Under the pieces are notes generated by a model that saw nothing but the letters and a program-made list of their open reading frames with translations, did no database searches and had not been told where the DNA came from. Of a stretch of 64,000 bases of DNA, positions 29,513 to 39,122 are shown piece by piece; position 1 is the first letter of the stretch, and every line of letters starts with the position of its first letter. Made by a program: the position numbers and the translations under genes. The DNA comes from Pseudomonadota bacterium (GTDB taxonomy: Bacteria; Pseudomonadota; Gammaproteobacteria; Burkholderiales; Rhodocyclaceae), in contig JAFEDJ010000036.1 of NCBI GenBank assembly GCA_018241685.1, forward strand, positions 62,001 to 126,000. The letters are read 5' to 3'.

Positions 29513-29546
29513 AATCCGGAACCTCAAACAGGTTCCGGATTTTTTT
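29513..29546 (+). terminator. Intrinsic terminator inside the IS left end
   Basis: Perfect 12-bp stem AATCCGGAACCT / AGGTTCCGGATT with a 5-base loop and a run of T ending at the transposase ATG. It would block read-in transcription to the transposase, a known IS self-control device. Confidence 0.8.
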
Positions 29547-30884
29547 ATGTCTCTCATCGAGGATTTGAGTGCTGTCCTGACGATCGCCGAGCAGCCCCTG
29601 AGCCGGCTGGACGTATTGACTCAGCACATTCCTGTCGATTGGATACAGAGCGCCGCGGCCTTATCCGCGCAGGCGAGCATTCGGCGGCGTCGCCTGCCGC
29701 CAGACATGGCGCTGTGGCTGGTGGTGGGCATGGCGTTCTTTCGCGGCGAGCCGATCATTGAAGTCGCCCGACGCCTCAACATTTGCGCCGACGGTCTGGC
29801 CGGGGAGGATCTGCTGGCCAGCAGTTCGCTCTCCCAAGCCCGACAGCGGCTGGGCCAGCCACCCGTGAAGTGGCTCTTCGAGCGCTGTGCAGAGCGCTGG
29901 GGGTATGAGCGCTACCCGGACGATCAGTGGCATGGGTTGCAGGTCTTTGCCGCCGATGGTGCGCTGTTTCGGACGCAGGACACACCGGAACTCAGGGCGC
30001 ACTTCGGCTCGGGCAATACCTCGACGAATCGCCAGACGCCCTACCCGATGCTGCGTCTGGTCGCGCTGATGAACACGCGCTCACATATTCTGGCCAACGC
30101 CACCATCAGCCCTTACCGCAAAGGGGAGATTCCGATGGTGACAGAGTTCGTTGCGGCGATCCCCAGCCACTCGGTCACCTTACTCGACAAAGGCTTCTTC
30201 AGTGCTGATCTGCTGCTGGGCATCCAGTCGGGCGCCCCGCACCGGCATTGGCTCATCCCCGAGAGGAAGGGGCTGGTGTACGAAGAAGTCCTGTGCCATG
30301 GCGAAGGTGATCGCCTGTTGCAGATGAAAGTTTCACCGCAAGCCCGCAAGAAAAATCCTGCCCTTCCTCTGGACTGGCAGGTTCGGGCGGTGACTTACGA
30401 GGTGCAGGGACGGGCCAAGACCGTCTTCACCTCACTGCCTGCCGATCAGTTCAGTGCCGAGCAGGTTGCGACGCTGTACCACGAGCGCTGGGAAATCGAG
30501 CTGGGCTTCCGAGACATCAAGAGCGCCATGCAGGGCAATGCCATGACCTTGCGCAGCAAAACCGTGGAGTTGGTCTACCAGGAGCTGTGGGGCGTGTTGC
30601 TGGGCTACAACCTGATTCGAAGAGAAGCCAGCCAGGCGGCGGTGGCGCATCAGCGCGCACCGAGTGAGATCAGCTTCAAGTTTGCCTGCCAGTTCATTGC
30701 CAGTCAGCTGGTGGTGATGGCGGGGGCTTTGTCTCCGGCTCACACACCGAGACGACTGGCCGAGCTACGGGGCAGCATGGGCTGTGTGTTCATAGAAAAA
30801 CGTCCCAGGCCATCAAGGCCCAGGACGGTGAAGATTTCAAAGACTCGATTTCCGGTCAACCGCAAGGCGGCTCCACTTAAGTGA
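29547..30884 (+). CDS. IS4-family transposase
   Basis: 445-aa DDE transposase. First Asp in VFAADGALF, second in VTLLDKGFF, and Glu in the YHERWEIELGFRDIK block (YREK-like). The ATG at 29547 directly follows the terminator; the open frame runs back to 29508. The frame is intact, so the element may still move. Confidence 0.88.
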   Translation: MSLIEDLSAVLTIAEQPLSRLDVLTQHIPVDWIQSAAALSAQASIRRRRLPPDMALWLVVGMAFFRGEPIIEVARRLNICADGLAGEDLLASSSLSQARQRLGQPPVKWLFERCAERWGYERYPDDQWHGLQVFAADGALFRTQDTPELRAHFGSGNTSTNRQTPYPMLRLVALMNTRSHILANATISPYRKGEIPMVTEFVAAIPSHSVTLLDKGFFSADLLLGIQSGAPHRHWLIPERKGLVYEEVLCHGEGDRLLQMKVSPQARKKNPALPLDWQVRAVTYEVQGRAKTVFTSLPADQFSAEQVATLYHERWEIELGFRDIKSAMQGNAMTLRSKTVELVYQELWGVLLGYNLIRREASQAAVAHQRAPSEISFKFACQFIASQLVVMAGALSPAHTPRRLAELRGSMGCVFIEKRPRPSRPRTVKISKTRFPVNRKAAPLK

Positions 30885-30896
30885 GCAGCATTGCGC

Positions 30897-31277
30897 CATG
30901 GCGGCGATCATTTCGAATTCGCGCAGGCGGTGCGTCTCGACGATCGATTCGCCCGGCGTTATGCGCAGGATCAGGTTGTCGTCGGTGAGGCAGTCGTGCT
31001 CGTTGGTGCGGCGCAGCCGGAAGCGGAACATTTCCTTGGAACCGCCCCCCGGCAGGCGCCGGAGATCGAGAATTTCGAATGGGCCGTTGATCTGCCGGGC
31101 AAGAAATGCCCACAACCGTTCCTGCAGTTCGCTCATCGGCGGCAGACGGTAGTCCGGGCCGCGTCGGCGTTGCAGTTTCCAGGTCAGGGCCTGGTCGATA
31201 CTGCGCTCGACCCGATGGCGGGTACGAATTTCCTCGATCTCCGCATCGCTGAAATAGCGTTTATAGGTAATCGACAT
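30897..31277 (-). pseudogene. N-terminal part of the disrupted APH-fold kinase
   Basis: Starts with AAGGAG upstream of ATG 31277 and encodes SIVETHRLREFEMIAAM, aligned with SIVETSRLREFQLIKAF of the intact kinase at 2443. It is cut by the IS right end, where the frame runs on into IS sequence. Promoter and ribosome site look intact, so a truncated product could still be made. Confidence 0.8.
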
Positions 31278-31293
31278 GCTTGTCTCCTTGCCG

Positions 31294-31327
31294 GATCAAA
31301 TATAGACATCGTGTCTATATTTGATCC
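31294..31327. promoter_or_regulatory. Long inverted repeat, probable TetR operator
   Basis: TATAGACA-TCG-TGTCTATA is a perfect inverted repeat, extended outward by GGATCAA / TTGATCC with a one-base slip (31294-31327). It lies 16 bases upstream of the broken kinase start. The TetR gene at 31451 on the same strand is the obvious candidate binder. Confidence 0.6.
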
Positions 31328-31351
31328 GCAAAGTGCCAAACAAAACAGACG

Positions 31352-31365
31352 ATATGTATACATAT
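31352..31365. promoter_or_regulatory. Perfect 14-bp palindrome
   Basis: ATATGTATACATAT is fully self-complementary and followed by a T run. It resembles the AT-rich elements at 8899 and 10254 and lies between the kinase remnant and the TetR gene. Confidence 0.42.
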
Positions 31366-31450
31366 TTTTTCAGGAATAGGGGGCACGCCCAAGGCAACGC
31401 GGGCGGCGCCATGGCCGAACAGGCATTGCCGGTCGGACCGGCTCATGCGC

Positions 31451-32129
31451 TCAGGGGGCGGGGGAAACCGGCGGCGAGAAAATTGCGCTGTTGCAGATGT
31501 GTGTGAAGGTATTGATTAGCGCCTCCATTTGCGCGGCGTCGTACTGTCCCACGACCTGGGCGCCATACTGCTCGACCGACCAAGTCAGCACATCGGCGAG
31601 CATTGTTCCAGGGCACATCGCCCTCCGGCGAATCCTGTTTGACGGCGGCTACGGCACGCCGACTACGTTCGCACAGCCGAGCCATCATTTCCCGGTGCAG
31701 TCGGGCCACGGTTTCATCTTGGGCTTTGGTCGCCTCAACCGCCGCAAGAATCGCGTGGAGCTTGCGAAAAGTCGAGATGATGCCGACCAGCGCCTGTTTC
31801 ACCGTTTGCGGACCCGATTGGCCCCTGGCCTCGAACCAGTCTCCAGCACTCCCGACGATTTCCTGCGTCAGCCGCCCCATCAACTGTGCGACCAATTCGC
31901 CCTTGTCGGCAAAATGGAGATAGAAAGTTGCGCGTGCGATCCCTGCTTCGGACGCGAGTTGCTCGACCGTCAGCGTTGCGAAGCCCTGACCTTGCTCGAT
32001 CAGCCGCTCCGTGGCAGCCAGGAGGCGATTTTCGACAGTTGCCTTGAGCTGGCAACCCCGCCTCCTTTTTTGGGCGCTTTTGTTATCGAACTCTGTTCCT
32101 TGCACTAGTTTCCCCTGGATTAGCCCCAA
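31451..32129 (-). pseudogene. TetR-family regulator, frameshifted near the C-terminus
   Basis: The N-terminal helix-turn-helix is intact (TVEQLASEAGIARATFYLHF). After GDVPWNN (about 31605) the annotated frame turns to arginine-rich nonsense. The adjacent frame continues naturally as MLADVLTWSVEQYG, then NTFTHICNSAIF, to TGA at 31451. One extra base, or two lost, explains it. The DNA-binding part may survive but the ligand/dimer domain is altered. The start is uncertain (TTG 32129 or a GTG about nine codons on). Confidence 0.7.
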
Positions 32130-32219
32130 ACCGATCTCTGCCGCGATTTTATATCCTGACTTGGCTGGCTAGCCGGAATAGCGAATGTGCCGTGTGCAAC
32201 CGAATGCTGGACAGGCTTG

Positions 32220-32528
32220 CTACAGCCCAGCAACTTGATTGTCGGCTACCCCGTCGATCGCATCGATCACCCGTTGTCGCAACTTATCGTCATCTATCGA
32301 AGCCAATGCCTCTTCGCAATATTTCCAGTTTGGAAGCCCGATTGCCGCCCCAGTCCGAATCGCCGCCGCGAAGCGAATGACCGCAAGGCGTTTGTGGCGA
32401 CGTTGTATGCTGTGCTCCAAGAGCGCGATTGCCGAGGCGCGCCCCTGATCTATTTCCACACCAGTGGCATCGGAAGCAAGGGATTTTCGGATGGTTCGCT
32501 TGAGCTGGCGAATTTGGCTGGAAGTCAT
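32220..32528 (-). CDS. Hypothetical small protein
   Basis: 102-aa basic, helical protein (N-terminus MTSSQIRQLKRTIRKSL) with no motif I recognise. The ribosome site is weak. It lies 15 bases after the TetR stop on the same strand and may be cotranscribed. Confidence 0.45.
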   Translation of the reverse strand: MTSSQIRQLKRTIRKSLASDATGVEIDQGRASAIALLEHSIQRRHKRLAVIRFAAAIRTGAAIGLPNWKYCEEALASIDDDKLRQRVIDAIDGVADNQVAGL

Positions 32529-32543
32529 AGACTGCTCGCGACC

Positions 32544-33197
32544 TCAACGTACCGAGAGGCCGGGAGCTACAGCTCGATTTTCATTTCGCCGCAAAGCCAT
32601 GTGATCGGCGATCATCGCCGGAACGTTCTGCTCCAGCCCCGTGCCCTTCCGAAAACCTAGCACCAGGTTAAGCAAGCCGTGCGTGAAAGCCCAGGTATCC
32701 CTGGCAGCCGCCCGCGGCTCAATTCCGGGGCGCAGCTTGTTCATATCGAAAGCCCGTTGGTACAGGCGCTCCATCTTTTCCAGGAGTACCTGGACCGGCT
32801 GCCTGAGTTCGCTCTGTACCACGGCAAATTCGTCAACGTACTCGCAACGGGAATGCATGATCTCGAAAACCTCGCGGACGCCCTCGAAACCGTCGATCGC
32901 CCGAGAAAACTCATTGATCGCGTATTCGATGGCATCCAGTGGGTTTTCATGAGTTCCACCAAAGAAGATCGCATAGATGCGTTCGATCATCGGCGTGAAG
33001 ACCCCTTCACGCATCGCAGAGAAAAGTTCGGCTTTGTCTTTGAAATGCCAATAGATCGCCCCACGGGTAACACCTGCGACCTCGGCAATCTTTTCCAGCG
33101 AAGAGCGGCTGACACCGCACTCGAAGAAAACCGAACGTGCCGCGGCGATGATCGAGCGGCGCGTGGCCTCCGCGTCTTCCTTGGTTTTTCTGGCCAT
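32544..33197 (-). CDS. TetR/AcrR-family regulator (TtgR/AcrR-like)
   Basis: 217-aa repressor with KIAEVAGVTRGAIYWHFKDK, the exact helix-turn-helix style of AcrR/TtgR multidrug-efflux repressors. AGGGAGG precedes the ATG at 33197. No RND efflux genes adjoin it here, so its target is elsewhere or lost. Confidence 0.87.
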   Translation of the reverse strand: MARKTKEDAEATRRSIIAAARSVFFECGVSRSSLEKIAEVAGVTRGAIYWHFKDKAELFSAMREGVFTPMIERIYAIFFGGTHENPLDAIEYAINEFSRAIDGFEGVREVFEIMHSRCEYVDEFAVVQSELRQPVQVLLEKMERLYQRAFDMNKLRPGIEPRAAARDTWAFTHGLLNLVLGFRKGTGLEQNVPAMIADHMALRRNENRAVAPGLSVR

Positions 33198-33352
33198 GCG
33201 CCTCCCTTGAGTGCTTATCTAGCCTGGATCGATCTCGGCTGGTGTCGTTTTCTCAAATGCTATCGCGACACGATTTTCCCGGCCCTCCGCCTCGATGAAG
33301 CCGCCGGTCATTGGGCAAGCAACAGCCGATTCCGACAAAGCCCCAAAAAAAA

Positions 33353-33382
33353 CCGATTCGGGAACTTTCGAACCCGAATCGG
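33353..33382 (-). terminator. Intrinsic terminator downstream of the transhydrogenase operon
   Basis: Stem CCGATTCGGG / CCCGAATCGG with a 10-base loop; on the minus strand it is followed by eight U. It lies about 150 bases beyond the pntB stop. The rest of 33198-33531 holds no gene I can support. Confidence 0.8.
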
Positions 33383-33531
33383 CAAACCCACTAGCACGTC
33401 CGCAGAGGAGCCAACATGCCAGAGGAGGAGACACTCGGAAAATCCATCTCGGGCGCCGGATACGCCAGACTGTTAAATAGCGACAACAGCCGTACAAACA
33501 ACTTGCTTCAACCAAGGCTTTGGGATTCGGG

Positions 33532-34905
33532 TCATCCCATCGCCTTCAATTGCTGGATGATCTCCCCGGCCATCGGCTGGGCGTCGCCGTAAAGCATGCG
33601 GCAATTGTCGGTATAGAACAGCGCGTTCTCCACCCCGGAATACCCCGTCCCCTTGCCGCGTTTGATGACGATGACGTTCTGCGCCTTGTCGGCATCGAGG
33701 ATCGGCATGCCGTAGATCGGGCTGGCCTTATCGGTGCGGGCCGACGGGTTGACCACGTCGTTGGCGCCGATGATCAGCGCAATATCGGCTTGGCCGAACT
33801 CGCCGTTGATCTCCTCGAGGTCGAAGATCTTGTCGTAGGGCACGCCGGCTTCAGCCAGTAGCACGTTCATGTGGCCCGGCATGCGGCCGGCCACCGGGTG
33901 GATGGCGAACTTGACCTCGACCCCTGCCTCTTCGAGCAGCGCCGTCATTTCCCAGACCTTGTGCTGGGCGTGGGCCACCGCCATGCCGTAGCCGGGCACG
34001 ATGATGACCTTGCCTGCGTAGCGCATCATCGCCGCCGCGTCGATGGCGCCGACTTCCTTCATCGTGCCGGTGATCGCCTCGCCGCCACCGCTGGCCACCA
34101 TAGGCGTGAACAGGATGTTGGAGAGCGGCCGGTTCATCGCCTTGGCCATCAGCTGGGTGAGCAGCGTGCCGGCCGCGCCGACGACAATGCCGGCGATGAT
34201 CAGTGCTGGGTTGCCGAGCACGTAGCCTTCGAAGCCGACGGCCAGGCCGGTGAAGGCGTTGAACAGCGAGATGACGACCGGCATGTCGGCGCCGCCGATA
34301 GGCAGCGTGACGATCAGGCCGAGGACCAGCGCCACGGTGAAGAAGCCGTAGATCAGCTCCGGCTTCGCCGGGGCCAGGATGACCATGGCCGCGCCGAGGC
34401 CGACGGCGACCAAGGCGAGCGCGACATTGACCCCGTTCTGTGCCGGCAGCCGGTGGGCTTTCTTCTGCACGCCCTGCAGCTTAGCCCAGGCGACGCAGGA
34501 GCCGGTGAAGGACACCGCACCAATCAGGGCGCCGACTACGGCGAGGATCGTGGTGACGACGCTGTGGGCGTCGCCCTTAGCGAACTCGATGGCGGCGATG
34601 GCGGCCGCGGCTCCGCCGCCCATGCCGTTGTAGATGGCGACCATCTGCGGCATGTCGGTCATTTTGACCCGCTGGCCGGAGATCCAAGCGCCGGCGGCGC
34701 CGACGACCAGGGCCAGCAGCATCAGGCCTAGATTGTGCAGCCCGGGGACCAGGAAGGTACCGGCGATGGCGATCAGCATGCCGTAGCCGGCGATCACGAT
34801 GCCCCGGCGGGCGCTGGCTGGCGAGCCCATGCCCTTGAGGCCGAAGATGAAGAGCAAGGCGCCGACAAACCAGGCGCCCTGAACGTAAAGGGGCAAAGTC
34901 ATCAT
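33532..34905 (-). CDS. pntB: NAD(P) transhydrogenase subunit beta
   Basis: 457-aa membrane protein combining about nine helices with the C-terminal NADP(H) domain (VPGYGMAVAHAQHKVWEM, PVAGRMPGHMNVLLAEA, IIGANDVVNP). It couples proton flow to hydride transfer from NADH to NADP+. Its ATG overlaps the stop of the alpha-2 gene (ATGA). Confidence 0.95.
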   Translation of the reverse strand: MMTLPLYVQGAWFVGALLFIFGLKGMGSPASARRGIVIAGYGMLIAIAGTFLVPGLHNLGLMLLALVVGAAGAWISGQRVKMTDMPQMVAIYNGMGGGAAAAIAAIEFAKGDAHSVVTTILAVVGALIGAVSFTGSCVAWAKLQGVQKKAHRLPAQNGVNVALALVAVGLGAAMVILAPAKPELIYGFFTVALVLGLIVTLPIGGADMPVVISLFNAFTGLAVGFEGYVLGNPALIIAGIVVGAAGTLLTQLMAKAMNRPLSNILFTPMVASGGGEAITGTMKEVGAIDAAAMMRYAGKVIIVPGYGMAVAHAQHKVWEMTALLEEAGVEVKFAIHPVAGRMPGHMNVLLAEAGVPYDKIFDLEEINGEFGQADIALIIGANDVVNPSARTDKASPIYGMPILDADKAQNVIVIKRGKGTGYSGVENALFYTDNCRMLYGDAQPMAGEIIQQLKAMG

Positions 34906-35186
34906 GCGCCCTCCTTCTTCTTGAACATGGCGAGCATGCGTTCGGTAACGACATAGCCGCCGGCCGCGTTGGCTGCACCCAGCGCCACGGCGAAGAAGCC
35001 GATGGCCTGTTCGACGACGGTCTCGGCCGAGCCGAGGGCGATCATTGCGCCGACCACGACGACGCCGTGCACGAAGTTGGAGCCTGACATCAGCGGCGTG
35101 TGCAGGATGACCGGCACCTTGGCGATGATCTCGTAGCCGGTGAAGGCGGCGAGCACGAAAATGTATAAAGCTAGCAAACCGTCCAT
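34902..35186 (-). CDS. pntAB: NAD(P) transhydrogenase subunit alpha-2 (membrane part)
   Basis: 94-aa protein with three helices, starting at ATG 35186 behind GGGAGGGCG. PLMSGSNFVHGVVVVGAM is the typical membrane motif. In this split form the alpha chain is two polypeptides. It is coupled upstream to a 50-codon ORF (TGATG) and downstream to pntB. Confidence 0.92.
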   Translation of the reverse strand: MDGLLALYIFVLAAFTGYEIIAKVPVILHTPLMSGSNFVHGVVVVGAMIALGSAETVVEQAIGFFAVALGAANAAGGYVVTERMLAMFKKKEGA

Positions 35187-35338
35187 CAGGTCGCCCTCCC
35201 GAGCAGTAAGCAGGGGCCGTGGTCGGCTTCGCCGAGCGGGGATGCGCACGCCCGCGCGTGGGGGGCTGCCGTATGGGCCGGTGGCAGAAGCTCCGGCGTG
35301 GCGAAATTGACCGTCACGATTGATTTTTCCTTGTTCAT
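35186..35338 (-). CDS. Small ORF translationally coupled between the two pnt alpha genes
   Basis: 50-codon frame MNKEKSIVTVNFATPELLPP... ending LLLGRAT. Its ATG overlaps the stop of the alpha-1 gene (ATGA) and its TGA overlaps the ATG of alpha-2 (TGATG). It may only carry ribosomes between the two genes, or may be a real small subunit. The second half is rich in Ala, His and Pro with two Cys. Not recognised. Confidence 0.5.
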   Translation of the reverse strand: MNKEKSIVTVNFATPELLPPAHTAAPHARACASPLGEADHGPCLLLGRAT

Positions 35339-36462
35339 ACGGCCCCCAAAACTTGTTTAACGGTGGTGTGCACCGTGATGCCGTCGCGGCACAACACGGT
35401 GCCGGCCAGCACTTCGTCGCTCCAGTCGAACTGGAGCCGGCCGTCCTTGATCCACGGCGACAGGAAGTTGTAGAGGTTCTTGGCGTACAGCTCGGAGGCG
35501 TGGGTCGGCATGCGCGACGGTAGGTTCAGCGGACCGTGTATATTCACGTCGTTGGCGACGACGTGTTCGCCGGGCTGGGTCAGCGCGCAGTTGCCGCCCG
35601 ATTCGGCGGCCATGTCGACGATGAGGGCGCCGTATTTCATGCGGGCCACCATGTCGGCGGTGATGATGACCGGCGCCTTCTTGCCGGGGATGGCCGCCGT
35701 CGCGATGACCACGTCGGCTGCGGCGACGGCCTTGGCCAGTTTCTCGGCCTGCTGCGCCTTTTCGTCGGCGGTCAGTTCGCGGGCGTAGCCCCCTGCCCCG
35801 TCCGCCGAGACGCCAGTATCGACGAACTTGGCGCCGAGCGATTCGATCTGCTCTTTGGCGGCGGCACGCACGTCGTAGGCTTCGACCATGGCGCCCAGGC
35901 GCTTGCAGGTGGCGATCGCCTGCAGGCCGGCGACGCCGGCGCCGATGACCAGCACGCGGGCAGGACGGACGGTGCCGGCGGCCGTGGTCAGCATCGGGAA
36001 GAACTTGGTGCAGCGGGCGGCGGCGATGAGGCCGCACTGGTAGCCCGAGCAGGCGCCCTGGCTGGACAGCGCGTCCATGCTCTGGGCGCGCGAGATGCGC
36101 GGCAGCAGTTCCAGCGCGAAGGCGGTGATCTGCTTGGCGTTCAGCGCAGCCAACCGTTCCTTCGATTCGAAGGGCTTCAACAGGGCGATCAGCACCGCAC
36201 CGTCCGGCATCGCCGCGATTTCTTCGGGCAACGGCGGCGTGACGCGCAGGATCAGGTCGGCGCCAGTGTAGGTAGCCTGTATACCGCCTGCCACCCTGAC
36301 CCCGGCATAGTCGCTGTCGAGGAAATGGCTATCGACGCCAACATTTCTTTCGATACCGATCGCCGCGCCCAAGGCGGCGAACTTCTTTGCCGTTTCCGGT
36401 ATCAGTGCAACACGACGTTCCCCGAGGAGGCGCTCACGCGCCACCGCTATTTGTAGGGGCAT
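35335..36462 (-). CDS. pntAA: NAD(P) transhydrogenase subunit alpha-1 (NAD-binding)
   Basis: 375-aa soluble NAD(H) domain related to alanine dehydrogenase: RERLLGERRVALIPET at the N-terminus, VLVIGAGVAGLQAIATCKRL as the Rossmann site, and AESGGNCALTQPGE. First gene of the pnt operon; supplies NADPH, consistent with a P450 and reductase-rich region. Confidence 0.94.
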   Translation of the reverse strand: MPLQIAVARERLLGERRVALIPETAKKFAALGAAIGIERNVGVDSHFLDSDYAGVRVAGGIQATYTGADLILRVTPPLPEEIAAMPDGAVLIALLKPFESKERLAALNAKQITAFALELLPRISRAQSMDALSSQGACSGYQCGLIAAARCTKFFPMLTTAAGTVRPARVLVIGAGVAGLQAIATCKRLGAMVEAYDVRAAAKEQIESLGAKFVDTGVSADGAGGYARELTADEKAQQAEKLAKAVAAADVVIATAAIPGKKAPVIITADMVARMKYGALIVDMAAESGGNCALTQPGEHVVANDVNIHGPLNLPSRMPTHASELYAKNLYNFLSPWIKDGRLQFDWSDEVLAGTVLCRDGITVHTTVKQVLGAV

Positions 36463-36561
36463 GCTGTTTCTCCTATGACTTACAGAAAAGCTGAAATTGA
36501 TGGTTCAACCGGGATCCCCCACTCACGGCGTACACGTGACAGCAATTTGGAAATCAGTCAA

Positions 36562-36599
36562 ATTAGTATGCAACAATACAATATTGTATCGTAACTAAT
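36562..36599. promoter_or_regulatory. Palindromic element upstream of the pnt operon
   Basis: A perfect 14-bp palindrome ATACAATATTGTAT (36576-36589) is flanked by ATTAGT and ACTAAT. It is about 115 bases upstream of the operon start; probable operator or promoter element. The IS remnants begin just beyond it. Confidence 0.5.
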
Positions 36600-36657
36600 C
36601 GCGCGATCCAAGCGCTCGCTGGCTAAGAAGCTCTACACAATGAGTCCTCCGCGTATT

Positions 36658-36770
36658 TCAGCTTTCGCATGCGATCTTGATAAAGGCTTCGTGAATGAGC
36701 GCCAATCGCTCGAATCGAACGCGCAGGCGTCGGTAATTGTGGAGCCAGCCGCTGGTCCGCTCGACCACCT
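36658..36770 (-). pseudogene. C-terminal remnant of an IS5-family (IS427-like) transposase
   Basis: The minus strand reads VVERTSGWLHNYRRLRVRFE and HEAFIKIACES then stop, the usual tail of IS427-type ORFB. It is cut at its 5' side exactly by the left end of the next IS. Confidence 0.65.
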
Positions 36771-36771
36771 A

Positions 36772-37968
36772 GGGAAACGCTGAAGTATTCCCTCCCAAGG
36801 CGTTCTGGCTGCACGAAGGCGATAATCCCGCAGTTCCTTCTTTCATGAGACCTTGATCGATGCAATCGAGCTTTTCGGACCTGGAGTACGCCGCGAAGAA
36901 GAAGCTGACGCGGCGTGACCGCTTTCTTGCCGGGATCGACGCCGTAACCCCTTGGGCGACGTTGGAGGCCGAGATTGAGCCGTTCTACCCCAACGGCGAA
37001 GGCCGGGGGCGCCCACCGATTGGCGTGTCGCGGATGCTGCGGATGTACGTGGCCCAGCAGTGCTTCGGTCTGTCGGATGAAGGGATGGAGGATGCGCTCT
37101 ACGACAGCCAGGCGATTCGGGGCTTCGTGGGGATTGATCTGTCGCGGGAGTCGGCGCCGGACGCGACCACCTTGCTGAAGTTCAGGCGCTTGCTTGAAAC
37201 CCACGGGCTCACGCGCAAAATCTTTGAGGCCATCAACACTCACTTGGCCGAACAAGGCCTGATCCTGCGTGAGGGGACGATCGTCGATGCCACGCTGATC
37301 GAGGCTCCGCCCTCGACAAAGAACAAGGCCAAGGTGCGCGATCCGCAGATGCACCAAGCGAAGAAGGGCAAGACCTGGCACTTCGGCATGAAGGCTCATA
37401 TTGGCGTCGATGCCCACTCGGGACTGGTGCATACCGTGTCACGACCGCGGCCAACGCGAGCGACGTGAGCCAGGCCTACGCCCTGCTGCACGGACAGGAG
37501 CGCACCGTGTTCGGTGACGCGGGTTACCAAGGCCTCGAGAAACGCCCCGAGAACCAGGGCAAAGCCGTTGAATGGCTGGTGGCGATGAAGCGCAGTGTGC
37601 GCAAGGCGCTGCCTGCGGATGACTTGGGCCAACTGCAGGACCGGTTCGAGAAGCTCAAAGCGAGCATCCGGGCGAAGGTCGAGCATCCCTTTCATGTGGT
37701 TAAGAATCTGTTCCGCCACCGCAAGACCCGCTATCGCGGGCTGGCCAAGAACGAGGCGCAACTGTTCGCGCTATTTGGCTTCGCCAATTTGCTGCTCGCC
37801 CAAAGGCGCATGCCGGCGATGCATGCCCGAGGTGTGTCCTGAGCAGTGAAATCGGATGCATGCGCCCCGAAAGTCGGCCTTTTGATGCCTGGAGGCCGGC
37901 ACTTTTGGATGGAGTCGGCCGAACACTCGCTCGGGAGACCCTGAGCAGGGATTTGTTCAGCGTTTCCC
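36772..37968 (+). mobile_element. IS5-family insertion sequence (inactivated)
   Basis: 1197-bp element with terminal repeats GGGAAACGCTGA (36772-36783) and TCAGCGTTTCCC (37957-37968). Flanks CTA on the left and TAA on the right are compatible with a CTAR-type target. It is nested in an older IS427-like remnant on the left and truncates a MocR-like gene on the right. Confidence 0.8.
36860..37842 (+). pseudogene. IS5-family transposase, frameshifted
   Basis: The first frame (36860-37468) has the N-terminal domain and the first catalytic Asp in IVDATLIEAPPS, then loses frame at about 37440 (VHTVSRPRP). The second frame picks up at TTAANASDVSQAY and contains TVFGDAGYQGLEKR and RYRGLAKNEAQL to 37842. 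A single-base deletion between GTGTC and ACGACC accounts for the break, unless programmed frameshifting is used. Confidence 0.8.
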
Positions 37969-39058
37969 TAACGATGAATATTCCGCCTCAGCCAGCCGAT
38001 GGCTTGCTGGCCGAGCGGGTGAAGGCCGGGATAGATGAAATACTGGGGCGACAGCAGATCGAAGCGCTGTCCATTTACCAGGACGGATCATCGAACCGGT
38101 CTGCAATCCAGGCAGCACAGGCTTGGCTCAGACCTGCGCTTGGCGACCTGGACAGCCAGAACCTGATCGTGTGCGCGGGGGCACAGGCAGCGATCTTCGG
38201 CATCCTCTCAACCACCCTCCGCCGTGGTGACACGGTGCTGTGTGAGCCGCTGACCTATCCCGGGTTTCTTCTTGCCTCTCGGCAACTTGGCCTTCAGGTG
38301 GTCACCGTTGACTGTGACGAGGACGGAGTGCTTCCGGACGCACTCGAACAAGCACAGCGCGAAGTTGCTCTACCTAAATCCCACGCTGAACAACCCCACT
38401 GCACGGACGATGCCCGAAAGCCGGCGCCAAGAAATCGCCACCACGCTACGTCGATTGCAGTTGACGCTGATCGAGGACGATCCATACAGGTATTTACTCA
38501 ATGACGCGCCTTCGCCGATCGTCAACTTGACCGGCGGTGTACGGACTTAATACTTGGCGTCACTATCAAAATGCATCTGGCCAAGCCTGCGCACAGCCTT
38601 CGTCCCCCCACCTCGAGGCGAGAGTGGCTCTACCATGCGAGAAGGATTGGGCGCATCCAGCATGGGATGCTCAGCTCTACTTTTAGCGCTGGCCGAACAG
38701 TGGATACGTAGCGGAACAGCAAAACAACTCGTGCAAGAAGTCCAGCGCGAAGCCCGAGCGCGCCAGAATCTGGCGCGGTCCCTGCTGCCTCCGGAAGCCT
38801 ACGCCCATCCAACAGGCATCCACAATCTGGCTACCGCTGCCCGCGCGCTGGAACCAACATCTCTTCTCCCATGCGCTGGAGGAATCCGGAGTGACCGTCG
38901 CCTGTGCTGAATCCTTCAGCCTGTCCACAGAGACACGCGATGCAGTGCGGATTTCCATCGGAGGTGCAGCTACCCAGGCCATATTGGCGCAAGCTCTACA
39001 GAAGCTTGTAGCTTTGCTCAAGGAAGACCGTAGGCGCGGCGCCCGTACCATCGTCTAA
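37969..39058 (+). pseudogene. MocR-like aminotransferase-regulator remnant
   Basis: Class I aminotransferase-fold sequence spread over several frames: IVCAGAQAAIFGILSTTLRR and EPLTYPGFLLASRQLG to 38370, then LYLNPTLNNPTARTMPESRR and LIEDDPYRYLL in the next frame, then LASLSKCIWPSLRTAFV and finally ISIGGAATQAILAQAL. The PLP lysine SLSK is visible. The 5' end, which should hold a GntR helix-turn-helix, was removed by the IS5 element. At least three frameshifts make it dead. Confidence 0.72.
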
Positions 39059-39122
39059 AGAGGGTTCAGACTGTCGGATCCACGTAAACGGAACAGATAC
39101 CCCAACGCCATATCGGTGGGTC

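Larger units (their letters stand above)
29460..30896 (+). mobile_element. IS4-family insertion sequence
   Basis: 1437-bp element with terminal inverted repeats GCGCAATGCTG (29460-29470) and CAGCATTGCGC (30886-30896); similarity extends to about 21 bases with three mismatches. One transposase gene fills it. No target duplication is seen: the left flank is dehydrogenase sequence and the right flank is kinase sequence, so the two ends come from different events. Confidence 0.8.
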
